This document shows positions 1 to 7,271 of a DNA stretch of 51,883 nt, piece after piece. The notes below the pieces were generated by a model. It saw nothing but the letters and a program-made list of their open reading frames with translations, was not told the DNA's origin and made no database searches. The translations under genes were made by a program, and so were the position numbers. Within the stretch, counting starts at the first letter, position 1. Each line of letters begins with the position of its first letter. Origin of the DNA: Streptomyces zagrosensis. GTDB taxonomy: Bacteria > Actinomycetota > Actinomycetes > Streptomycetales > Streptomycetaceae. Where the stretch lies: the NCBI RefSeq assembly GCF_014203645.1, contig NZ_JACHJL010000033.1, positions 1-51,883 of the forward strand, in the 5' to 3' direction.

Positions 1-79
1 ACTCCGGTGCTCCACCACCCGGATCACCGCCCTCATCCAGGCCGTCCTCGCCCTGCATCTGGCCAGCTCAGACCGATGA
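1..79 (+). mobile_element. C-terminal end of a probable transposase gene (partial)
   Basis: Reading from base 2, the left edge is open for 25 codons and stops at TGA 77-79. The tail peptide contains TRITALIQAVLALHLASS. A short leucine/alanine-rich helix ending just after a basic stretch resembles the C-termini of IS5-type transposases common in Streptomyces, and an A-rich GGAAAAGGCTCAGTGAG sequence that could be an element end follows the stop. The rest of the gene lies outside the window, so family assignment is an inference from the tail only. Confidence 0.4.
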
Positions 80-370
80 TGGAAAAGGCTCAGTGAGTCG
101 GGTAAGTTCCTCGCGTGCCATGTGAAACCCCCTGGTCTGCGAACCCGGTTGGGCCTTCGAGCACGACCGTACGGGGCACCGTCCGGGCTCGTCCACGCGT
201 CGTCGCGACTATGCGCGTTGTCGCATAGAGACGCCCCGCCAAGCGAGGTGCAGCGGGCTGAGCACGTGGCCAACGGGTGAGATCCTCACGCCACCTCGCG
301 CCACGACGTGACGCGGATCGGAGCGGTGCTGTGCGGGGCGAGGCGGGGCCGGGTGCGGGGCGGGGGGGCC

Positions 371-500
371 TCAGCCGGCCGGGAGCTCTGCGCGCCACAT
401 CGCAGCCGTGAACGGCGACCACGTTCTGGCGGGGGACACCAACGACGGTCCCCCGGTTCTTGCTGTCCCGCACCGGAACAACACTGGCCGTTTGCGGGCG
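371..500 (-). pseudogene. Decayed DUF397-type small protein, split over two frames
   Basis: On the minus strand one frame reads VPVRDSKNRG and the next reads VSPARTWSPFTAAM before a stop at 371-373. Joined, they match the usual end of DUF397 proteins (V-RDSK-P-GP-V-F/SP--W--F). The frame change falls at a run of C/G at 450-454. Upstream of this the matching frame meets a stop within a few codons, so the N-terminus is also lost. DUF397 genes normally accompany XRE regulators in Streptomyces; none is intact here. The rest of 80-648 shows no convincing gene. Confidence 0.45.
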
Positions 501-648
501 TTCTCACTCTCCATGGCGTGCCTCTCGTTCACTCCAGGAGCCGTGGCGTCGCCTCAAATCTACCGAACTGCACGCCCCAGAGCGACATTTGAGATACACA
601 CGGTAATGCGCGTCCGCGTCGGGCGTCACCAAGTTCAGAAAGTCCCCC

Positions 649-804
649 ATGGCGAATGCAGAACGCGGCCAAACCCCCCGGGCCGCGCAAGAAAAACTAC
701 CCCCCAGTAGCGAACAACGGCTTCCGCTCAGTGAGTTGTGGCGGCTGGTCGATGCCTTGGGCGAACAAGTGCGAGCACACCTCGCGCGAAAGCAACGGCG
801 GTGA
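649..804 (+). CDS. Small hypothetical protein (51 aa), first of an overlapping trio
   Basis: A 51-codon frame starting at ATG 649; the only earlier in-frame codon of note is a TAA at 604-606, so this is the sole good start. An AGAAAG stretch six bases upstream could serve as a ribosome site. The C-terminal half (LSELWRLVDALGEQVRAHLA) reads as an amphipathic helix ending in a basic tail. Its TGA stop (802-804) overlaps the GTG of the next gene, implying translational coupling. I do not recognise a family. Short length makes it easy to miss, but the chained overlaps argue that it is real. Confidence 0.5.
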   Translation: MANAERGQTPRAAQEKLPPSSEQRLPLSELWRLVDALGEQVRAHLARKQRR

Positions 805-1109
805 GTCCGTTCGGTACGTGGCGGCATGGAGCGGCGCTGCGGTGGGAGAGCTGGTGGTACATGACGGGCCGCGTGTCCTGGCCGATGCGGCTGGTCAGCG
901 CGCATAGCAGACGGCTGCACGCGGAAGCGGTCGAAAGCGGCGTCGCCGTACAAGAAGCGTTTCTGCTCCTGCGGTTTCACCTCGCAATTCAGCAGGCGTT
1001 AGAGGGAAGTTGTCTCCGAGGGGGAATAGAGACGACATGCCGACCCCGATACGAGACCGAACTCGAACGGCCTTCCGACTGCGAAGAGAAAACGAAAGGG
1101 GACGCGTGA
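801..1109 (+). CDS. Small Trp-rich hypothetical protein (102 aa)
   Basis: Starts at GTG 801, which overlaps the stop of the preceding frame (GTGA), and ends at TGA 1107-1109, which overlaps the GTG of the next. The N-terminus is rich in tryptophan and basic residues (FGTWRHGAALRWESWWYM), the middle is helical (EAVESGVAVQEAFLLLRFHL), and the tail is charged. Codon 67 is TTA (999-1001), the rare leucine codon that in Streptomyces makes expression depend on the bldA tRNA. No domain is recognised. A membrane-associated or small regulatory role is possible but unproven. Confidence 0.5.
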   Translation: MSPFGTWRHGAALRWESWWYMTGRVSWPMRLVSAHSRRLHAEAVESGVAVQEAFLLLRFHLAIQQALEGSCLRGGIETTCRPRYETELERPSDCEEKTKGDA

Positions 1110-1351
1110 ACGTCAGAATGAGCGACTCCGGATATCACGGACCACGACCGGGCGAGCGTGCCTACGACCCGTACACCGGACAGGTGGGGGTGCTCCAGTC
1201 GGTCCATAGCGTGGAAGATCTCCTGTTCGATCCGCAGGTCGACGGAAAACGTATTGCCTTTATGCGGCCGGAAGGCGGAGGCATCGAGTGGACGGCCGAC
1301 GCCGACGAACTCCGGTTCCCTGAGTCGGATCGCCTCCAAAAACGCGAGTAG
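1106..1351 (+). CDS. Small beta-rich hypothetical protein (81 aa)
   Basis: Starts at GTG 1106 behind AAAGGGGA (1095-1102); an internal ATG at 1118 is a less likely start. The protein resembles a type of 70-80 aa actinomycete proteins with alternating short strands, in which a 'D-x-x-T-G-x-V-G-V' turn is followed by an 'F-x-RPEGGG-x-EW' segment and 'A-D-x-x-E-L-R' near the end. Such proteins often sit beside XRE/DUF397 genes, which fits the decayed DUF397 fragment nearby. Function unknown. The GTGA overlap with the upstream gene indicates one mRNA. Downstream, 1352-1837 is GC-rich and shows no gene or clear hairpin. Confidence 0.6.
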   Translation: MNVRMSDSGYHGPRPGERAYDPYTGQVGVLQSVHSVEDLLFDPQVDGKRIAFMRPEGGGIEWTADADELRFPESDRLQKRE

Positions 1352-1837
1352 GGCGCAACTGACCGACGCATCGTCCGTGCGCCGTTTTCGGTACTGCCGA
1401 TGCGGGGCATCGTTCGGTCGGGTGGCAGCGCGTGCGGGGCCCCAGCGATGAGGGCCCCGGTGGCGTGCCAGGACCCTCAACGCGCCCGGCCGAGCAGGGG
1501 ACGACGTGGCCCCTGCCCCCATCGGCCGGAGGGAACGACGGACTCGGTGCGTGGCGGGCACACCAGGCCCATCACCCGCCCTGAGAAGACCGCGGGGACC
1601 ATCAGGCTACGAGCCGGACCGCCGGGGCCGCTTCCCCCCTGAGACCGACCCCGCTCGTACGGCCCCGGGAGTAACGCCCAACCGCCGCTGCTCCCCGTGG
1701 CGTACACCCCCCACAGCGCAGATGGCTGCTGCCGGCCTCCCCCGCGCCCCTCAAGCCGCCAGACCGCCAGACCACCGGGCCGCAGCCCGCAGCCCCGCAG
1801 ACCGCAGTCTTCGCAATCCCCGCAGCCCGCCAACGCC

Positions 1838-2779
1838 TCAGACCGTCAGGACGATCTTCCCCGTGGTGCGGTTCGCCTCCCCCAACTCGTGTGCCTTCGC
1901 CGCCTCCGCCAGCGGGAACGTCTGGGCGACCAGGGGCCGCAGTGTGCCCTCGTCCACGAGGGTGGCCAGGTGCTCAAGGACAGTGTGGTCCGGGGCGACC
2001 TGCACGGTGGCGGCGCGGGCGCCGACCGCCGCGGCCTTGGCCACCGCCTCCGCGATCGCCAGCGGGTTGGGAACGGTGACGAGAATGCCGCCGCGGCGCA
2101 GGGTGCGCAACGAGCGCTCCTCGTACGCGCCGCCGACCAGGTCGAGTACGACGTCCACGTCCCGTACCGCGTCGGCGAAGTCCGCTTCCGTGTAGTCGAT
2201 CAACTCGTCGGCCCCCAAGTCGCGCAGCAGCTCGTGCTTTGCCGCGCGGGCGGTTCCGATGACGTACGCGCCATGGGCCTTGGCGATCTGCACCGCCAGG
2301 TGACCGACGCCCCCCGCGGCGGCATGGATCAGCACCCGCTGGCCCTCGCGTATCTGCGCGACCTCCACCAGGCCCTGCCACGCGGTGAGCGCGGCCAACG
2401 GGAGTGCTGCCGCGGCCACATGGTCCAGGCTCTTCGGCTTTCGGGCGAAGTGCCGCGACGGCGCGGCAACGTACTCGGCGTACGCGCCCGCCTCGGCCGG
2501 AAAGCGCGGCATCCCGTACACCTCGTCGCCGACCACGAACCGGCTCTCGCCCGGCGGCACTTCGGCCACTACGCCCGATACGTCCCATCCAACGCCGAAC
2601 GGCGGGGTGAGCCAGTAACCGTTCTGGCGCACCTTCCAGTCCGCGGGGTTCACTCCGGCCGCCCGCACCGCAACCAAAATCTCAGTCGCCTGCGGGGTGG
2701 GGCGCTCGACCTCGGTCAGCCGAAGGACGTCCGGGCCGCCCAGGGTCTCCTGGCGAATGATGCGCATGTTCTCTGTCAT
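1838..2779 (-). CDS. NADP-dependent quinone oxidoreductase / zinc-free medium-chain dehydrogenase
   Basis: A 313-aa member of the MDR superfamily. The N-terminal GroES-like fold is visible (ILVAVRAAGVNPADWKVRQ, then GWDVSGVV), followed by a Rossmann nucleotide-binding region with the AAAGGVGHLAVQIAKAHGA signature, where a serine-free GGVGHL loop is typical of NADPH-binding quinone reductases. The cysteine cluster that binds structural zinc in alcohol dehydrogenases is absent, so it should act as an NADPH-dependent reductase of quinones or enones in the cytosol. ATG 2779 is used; an in-frame ATG at 2767 is possible. It is transcribed away from an HxlR regulator 66 bp away, a classic repressor-enzyme pair for electrophile or quinone detoxification. 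Confidence 0.85.
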   Translation of the reverse strand: MTENMRIIRQETLGGPDVLRLTEVERPTPQATEILVAVRAAGVNPADWKVRQNGYWLTPPFGVGWDVSGVVAEVPPGESRFVVGDEVYGMPRFPAEAGAYAEYVAAPSRHFARKPKSLDHVAAAALPLAALTAWQGLVEVAQIREGQRVLIHAAAGGVGHLAVQIAKAHGAYVIGTARAAKHELLRDLGADELIDYTEADFADAVRDVDVVLDLVGGAYEERSLRTLRRGGILVTVPNPLAIAEAVAKAAAVGARAATVQVAPDHTVLEHLATLVDEGTLRPLVAQTFPLAEAAKAHELGEANRTTGKIVLTV

Positions 2780-2816
2780 GTCATCAAGGCTCCGCTAAGT
2801 GGTTTCCCTTGTGAAG

Positions 2817-2844
2817 TAGGCACCTCAATGGTATCTAGGTACCT
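2817..2844. promoter_or_regulatory. Candidate HxlR operator: two 9-bp direct repeats
   Basis: TAGGCACCT (2817-2825) and TAGGTACCT (2836-2844) lie 19 bp apart, each nearly palindromic, in the 66-bp gap between the oxidoreductase and the regulator. The second copy ends two bases before the regulator's ATG. Position and symmetry fit a site through which the regulator represses both genes. Confidence 0.55.
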
Positions 2845-2845
2845 T

Positions 2846-3253
2846 ATGGAAACCATCCCTGACCTGCGTTCTTACGGTGGCGCCGATGCGTATCTACGAA
2901 ACTGTGCCTCCCGGGAGGTGCTGGACTTCCTCTCCAGCAAGTGGGTGTGCCTGACCATCGGCGCGCTGCGCCCCGGCACCATGCGCTTCAGCGAGTTGCG
3001 CCGCCGCCTCGACGGCATCACCCAGAAGATGCTGACCCAGAGCCTGCGCGACTGCGAGCGCAACGGCCTGGTGCTGCGCACCGTCTACCCGACCGTTCCG
3101 CCTCGCGTCGAGTACCGGCTTACGGACCTCGGCCAGAGCCTGGCGGGGCTGACGGACGCCATCCGCATCTGGTCGGAGTCTCATATGTCCGATATCCAGG
3201 TGGCGCAAGGGGAGTACGACGAGCGAGCGGCGCGCGCACCCGAACCGGTGTGA
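2846..3253 (+). CDS. HxlR-family winged-helix transcriptional regulator
   Basis: 135 aa from ATG 2846. The sequence carries the HxlR pattern: an N-terminal cysteine in 'LRNCASREVLDFLSSKWV', 'LRPGTMRFSELRRRLDGIT' leading into the recognition helix 'QKMLTQSLRDCERNGLV', then the wing 'YPTVPPRVEYRLTDLGQSL'. Family members are dimeric DNA-binding proteins, often sensing quinones or aldehydes through the conserved cysteine. The divergent oxidoreductase and the repeats overlapping this gene's leader support autoregulation and control of that enzyme. Earlier in-frame starts exist but would run through the operator repeats. Confidence 0.85.
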   Translation: METIPDLRSYGGADAYLRNCASREVLDFLSSKWVCLTIGALRPGTMRFSELRRRLDGITQKMLTQSLRDCERNGLVLRTVYPTVPPRVEYRLTDLGQSLAGLTDAIRIWSESHMSDIQVAQGEYDERAARAPEPV

Positions 3254-3293
3254 GGCGCCCGGGCTGGGCCGGTGGCCGGACCAGGGCCGGTGA

Positions 3294-4700
3294 CTAGTCC
3301 GGCAGCCGGTGCTGCCGTTCCCCCGCCTTCGCGTGAGGCGGCCAGGGTGCCGGCAGGCTTACGGGAGCGGGAGCGGAGACAGGGACGATAGCGGGGGCGG
3401 CGACGGGCGCAGGGGCGGAGGTGGGCCCGCTGGGCTGTGAGTCGATGAGGGGCGCGGTGGCGGCGGCCGGTTCGGCCAAGATGAGGGTCAGGTCGTCGGC
3501 CCTGGCCGTACCGGCGTGCGCGTGGAGCAGGTCGAGTAACTGGGACAGCGACGCGTCAAGGGTGGGGCCGTTCAGCGCGGCGAGCACCTGGTGATCGAGT
3601 GGGAACATCTCGCCCTTGGCGTCGCGCGCCTCGGCGAGGCCATCGGTGTACAGCAGCAGTCGCTGGCCCGGCGCCAGCATGATCCGCTGAAGGATCGGTT
3701 CCGGGGTCAAACCCAATGGGGGCGAGGGTGCGGGCGATTCCAGCACCTCCAGGTGCCGACCCGTACGCAGCGGTGGCGGATGGCCGCAGTTGACCAGCCG
3801 TACCTCACCGGGCGCGAAGTCCGCCAGCACCAGCGTGACGAAGTCCTCGGCGCCCAACTCGCTCGCTATCCGGGTGTCGAGGATGCGGGCGAGCTGGGTG
3901 AGATCGGGCTCGGCGGCTGCCGTCTGCCGAAAGGCCGCCAGTACGGCCGCGCTGAGCCGCACCGCGTCCAGCCCGTGCCCTTTGGCGTCACCGACTATCA
4001 GGCGTGGGCCGGTGGTGGTGAGGATCGCGTCGTGCAGGTCGCCGCCGATCAGGGCGTTCTCGGTGGCGGAGTGGGTCCGCACGGCCAGCGTGAGATCGCC
4101 GATCTCCGATGGCAGCGGGCACACGATCGCCTGCTGGCTCACCTGGGCGATCCGGGTCATGCGCTCCAAGGCTCGTCGCGCGTCCTGGTGGGCGCGTTGG
4201 GCCGCCGCGCAGGCGTCGTTGGTCCGCGCGTGGACGCGCTGGATGTGGGCGAGGGCGCGGCGCGTACGCAGGAGCGCACCTCGCGTCGTGGCGTACGCCT
4301 CCCGCGTACAGGCGTACGCACTACGCGTTCGAGCGTGCGCCCGGCGCATGCGGGCGTACCCGCGCCGGATGCGGTCCTGCGCACGCTGGCAGCGCGTGCG
4401 GGCGTGCGCCGTGGCCGTCGCCCACACCCCGCCGGTGCTCACCGCCAGCACGCCGATGATGTGCTCCGCCTCGATGGGCGCTATCGCCTCACCGCCACCG
4501 AACAGGGGCGCGAGTAACGCGAGCAGCACCGCCAAGGCGCTGACCGCGGCGGTGGGAACCGTGGGCAGCCGGTACGCCGCGAGCAGCGGCCCGACGATCA
4601 GCAGACCGCCGAGCGAGACACCGCCAACGAGCGCGTCGGCAGTCGCGATGGCTGCCTCGGCCAGCACCGCTGACAGCAACCAGCCCCAGTGTGAGCGCAC
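3294..4700 (-). CDS. Membrane-anchored SpoIIE/PP2C-type serine phosphatase
   Basis: 468 aa. The first ~100 residues hold three to four hydrophobic segments. A striking linker (about 105-180) follows, made of repeated seven-residue blocks, then the PP2C/SpoIIE catalytic domain (about 190-410) with metal-binding landmarks GGDLHDA, VGDAKGHGLDA, LYTDGLAEARD and DDLTLILA. The C-terminus is a Pro/Ala-rich tail. Such proteins dephosphorylate anti-sigma-factor antagonists in the cytoplasm. No anti-sigma factor or antagonist gene is adjacent, so the target is unknown. The long heptad linker probably forms a coiled coil carrying signals from the membrane part or driving dimerisation. Upstream, 4701-5042 shows no gene. 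Confidence 0.85.
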   Translation of the reverse strand: MRSHWGWLLSAVLAEAAIATADALVGGVSLGGLLIVGPLLAAYRLPTVPTAAVSALAVLLALLAPLFGGGEAIAPIEAEHIIGVLAVSTGGVWATATAHARTRCQRAQDRIRRGYARMRRAHARTRSAYACTREAYATTRGALLRTRRALAHIQRVHARTNDACAAAQRAHQDARRALERMTRIAQVSQQAIVCPLPSEIGDLTLAVRTHSATENALIGGDLHDAILTTTGPRLIVGDAKGHGLDAVRLSAAVLAAFRQTAAAEPDLTQLARILDTRIASELGAEDFVTLVLADFAPGEVRLVNCGHPPPLRTGRHLEVLESPAPSPPLGLTPEPILQRIMLAPGQRLLLYTDGLAEARDAKGEMFPLDHQVLAALNGPTLDASLSQLLDLLHAHAGTARADDLTLILAEPAAATAPLIDSQPSGPTSAPAPVAAPAIVPVSAPAPVSLPAPWPPHAKAGERQHRLPD

Positions 4701-4940
4701 CGCACACCTCCGCGATGGGCCCCCAGGGAGGGGCCGAATCTTTTACACCCTCGCAGACGGCGGGGTCACGTGTAGTCATTTTCTTACTTTCTGTGACGCG
4801 AGCTGAGCGACGGGCCGGAAGTCTCGGGTGCCACCCTCCGCCCGGCGGGACCACGCCGCGGCCTGCGACCGCCGCACAGCTCACCGGTGCGGGTGTCGGG
4901 CCGCACAAGAGATGTCAGTGGGCGGGGCTGTGGCCTGGAA

Positions 4941-4959
4941 ACTGGAATCTTCCGTACGG
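4941..4959. repeat. Direct repeat copy 1 bracketing the pentapeptide gene
   Basis: ACTGGAATCTTCCGTACGG here matches 6946-6964 at 18 of 19 bases. The two copies lie outside either end of the pentapeptide-repeat gene, in the same orientation. Function unknown. Confidence 0.5.
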
Positions 4960-5042
4960 CGCCTTGGAGTGGTGCGAGGCACCGGTCATCTCAGTGCCCG
5001 GTGGGGCGCCGCGTTGTCTCCTGTGCCGTGTGTGGGTAGTGG

Positions 5043-6833
5043 TCAGCGTTTGACGCGGCTGCGGATGGCGAGGACGGCCAGGCCAAGGAGGACGGGTTCG
5101 GCAAGGCGGGAGGCCATCTCGGTGTAGGTGCCCGTGGTGGTGAGGTCTTGTCCGGAGGAGCGGAAGATGACTGAGTTGATCACCACCCGCAGACCCTTCT
5201 CCAGCCGTTCGGTGGTGACGCGTTCGGCCGGCGGGCCGGTGGGGTTGACCGAATTGGGGGTGTCGGTGGTGAGGACGATCTTGTGTCCGATGGTTACCTG
5301 ACGGCCGGTGGTGGTCGGCTTCGGGTCATCGGCGGGCAGGCCCCACAGCACCATCACCGCGATCGTGACAGCCATGGCCACCCCCAGCCAGGCCAGTGCT
5401 CGGGTGGCACGCAGCCCGTACCCGGACAGGGCCCAGTAGGCGGTCAGCAGCACCCGCTCGCCTTGGGGGCGGGTGGTGTCGTGGCGGCGCATCTCGCACT
5501 CGCCGTAGTAGAAGTCGGCGGCGTCCGGTTCGTTCTTGCCGTCTTCCAGCGACTTGCGTACCTGCCGGTACAGCGCGGCCACCGCGGCCGGCGGCAGTTC
5601 GGGGGCGCCCTGGGGCGGGGCGGTCCAGCCCGGGGTGGCGTGGCGGGCGGTACGCACCCGCCAGTGGTGCTCTTCGGCCAGAGTGTTGCGCCGACTCCAC
5701 CGCCAGGGAAAGCGCCGGCCCCGGTCGGCGGGGGCGGTGGCGAAGGTGCACCAGCCGTCAACCCTCAGCTGGTCGAGGTGGATGGCACCTGCGAACCGGC
5801 ACCCGCTCAGGTCGATGGTGTACAGCGCGAGGTGCGCGGCGTCCACCCCACCCACCGACGTCAGACGCACACCGGGCTCCCGGCCGGACAGCTCCACCTC
5901 CGACAGCGGGTCATAGGAGTAGAGGGAGAGGGAGGGGAAGGGGTCCGGGCGGGCGGCGACCACCACGGGGTACTCCAAAACCGCGTCCCTCAAATCCACC
6001 TCGGCGTAACGCAGGTGCAGCGTGGCCGTCGAGGCCCACCGCGTCCGCACACAGCTCACCTCGCGAGCGGCCATCTCCACCGTCACCGGCTGATCGAACA
6101 CCACACGGTCCAGCACCACCTTCGCACCGCACACCAGCGGCCCCAGACGCGACGCCGTCTCGAACCGCGCCCCGTCGAACCTGGCGTCCTTGGTGAAGGT
6201 CACGCCGCCGAACTGGGCGTCGCCGGTGAAGGTCACCCAGGCGAACCTGGCGGTACCGGTAAAGGTCGCCCCGCCGAACTGGGCGGCACCGGCGAAGGTC
6301 ACCTCGTCGAACCAGGCGGTGCCGGTGAAGGCCGCCCTGGCGAACCCGGCGTCGCCGCTGAAGGCCGCCCCGCCGAACCAGGCGTCGCCGGTGAAGGCCG
6401 CCCTGGCGAATCCGGCGTCGCCGCTGAAGGCCGCCCCGCCGAACCAGGCCTCGCCGGTGAAGGTCACCCCGCCGAACTGGGCGTCGCCGGTGAAGGCCGC
6501 CCCGGCGAACCATGCGGTGCCGATGAAGGTCGCCCCGTCGAACCAGGCGGTGCCGATGTGGGGCCTGCGGGTAGTGGGGTCGTGCAGGGCGGTGAGTAAC
6601 CGGTCCAGCAGGTCTTCGGTGATGGGGGTGCCGCGGTGGTCGATGTCGGCGCCGGGGGTCAGGCCGTTCAGGTAGGCGTCGCGGTCGGTGTCGGCCAGGT
6701 GGGCCAGGCAGCCGGTATGGACACCGACGCGGATGCCGCGGCAGCCGACCGGATCGGCCGCGGTCGCGCCGTGGCGGCAGTGCGGCCAGATCGGCGGCGT
6801 GCTGGACGGCGGCGCAGGTGCAGCAGTAGTCAT
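5043..6833 (-). CDS. Pentapeptide-repeat protein with C-terminal membrane segments
   Basis: 596 aa. Residues ~95-215 form about ten 11-residue units of the type GDAxFGGAAFTG, the alternating 5+6 pattern of pentapeptide repeats that fold into a four-sided right-handed beta-helix. Diverged repeats continue to about residue 345. A charged region follows, then a transmembrane helix (about 480-505), a soluble loop, and a second hydrophobic segment at the extreme C-terminus with a basic end. The N-terminus contains Cys/His residues (CRHG, GCRG, GCLA) that could bind metal. Role unknown; pentapeptide helices serve as DNA mimics or scaffolds. The gene is monocistronic and flanked by a 19-bp direct repeat. 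ATG 6833 has only a weak ribosome site. Confidence 0.8.
   Translation of the reverse strand: MTTAAPAPPSSTPPIWPHCRHGATAADPVGCRGIRVGVHTGCLAHLADTDRDAYLNGLTPGADIDHRGTPITEDLLDRLLTALHDPTTRRPHIGTAWFDGATFIGTAWFAGAAFTGDAQFGGVTFTGEAWFGGAAFSGDAGFARAAFTGDAWFGGAAFSGDAGFARAAFTGTAWFDEVTFAGAAQFGGATFTGTARFAWVTFTGDAQFGGVTFTKDARFDGARFETASRLGPLVCGAKVVLDRVVFDQPVTVEMAAREVSCVRTRWASTATLHLRYAEVDLRDAVLEYPVVVAARPDPFPSLSLYSYDPLSEVELSGREPGVRLTSVGGVDAAHLALYTIDLSGCRFAGAIHLDQLRVDGWCTFATAPADRGRRFPWRWSRRNTLAEEHHWRVRTARHATPGWTAPPQGAPELPPAAVAALYRQVRKSLEDGKNEPDAADFYYGECEMRRHDTTRPQGERVLLTAYWALSGYGLRATRALAWLGVAMAVTIAVMVLWGLPADDPKPTTTGRQVTIGHKIVLTTDTPNSVNPTGPPAERVTTERLEKGLRVVINSVIFRSSGQDLTTTGTYTEMASRLAEPVLLGLAVLAIRSRVKR
6331..6462. 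repeat. Two tandem 66-bp units inside the pentapeptide gene
   Basis: 6331-6396 and 6397-6462 are almost identical, differing at about two bases, and encode two turns of the beta-helix. The near-identity at synonymous sites indicates a recent in-frame duplication. Confidence 0.75.
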
Positions 6834-6945
6834 GCCTCAAAGACGTACCGGTGCACCTGACAGTTGCCGGGCCAGGTTGCAGCGGGGCAGCGGGGCAGCG
6901 AACCCGGTGCGCTGCTGAAGGCCGCATCGGAAAGAGTCGTGCGCT

Positions 6946-6964
6946 ACTGGAATCTTCCGTGCGG
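6946..6964. repeat. Direct repeat copy 2 bracketing the pentapeptide gene
   Basis: Second copy of the 19-bp sequence at 4941-4959 (one mismatch). It lies upstream of the pentapeptide gene in the 6834-7271 gap. That gap also holds a small dyad (TCCGTAG-TT-CTACGGA, 7026-7041) but no gene. Confidence 0.5.
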
Positions 6965-7182
6965 TCCGACAGCTGAGCGTGGGCCGGCGGAGAAGATCGC
7001 AGGCCAGCGAATTTGCGTAGGCGATTCCGTAGTTCTACGGATGCCGTCGCGCGGCGACTTTGACAGGCTCGTCCCGGCACAAGCGGTGTACGCGCTGACG
7101 CGTGGAGTGCGACCACGGCTTGGCATGCCGGGATCGTCCTTCGCAGCGCGGCAGGTGACGGATCGGCCTCCCCAGGCGCGTA

Positions 7183-7227
7183 TGGCATGCCCATGGCATT
7201 ACGGCATGGCGTGAACGCCATGGCATG
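7183..7227. promoter_or_regulatory. Cluster of GGCATG elements before the kinase gene
   Basis: TGGCAT at 7183 and 7194 (11 bp apart), GGCATGG at 7203 and CCATGGCATG at 7218 give four closely spaced related elements, with a further TGGCATGCC near 7120. The helical spacing next to the kinase start suggests an operator array, though no regulator is identified. Confidence 0.4.
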
Positions 7228-7271
7228 AGCATCCAGACATGTCGGGCGCTCTGGAACAACCGGGGGAATTC

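Noticed and set aside
3591..4806. Two long plus-strand frames opposite the SpoIIE phosphatase
   Set aside because: Low-complexity translations caused by high GC; the minus strand carries the phosphatase motifs.
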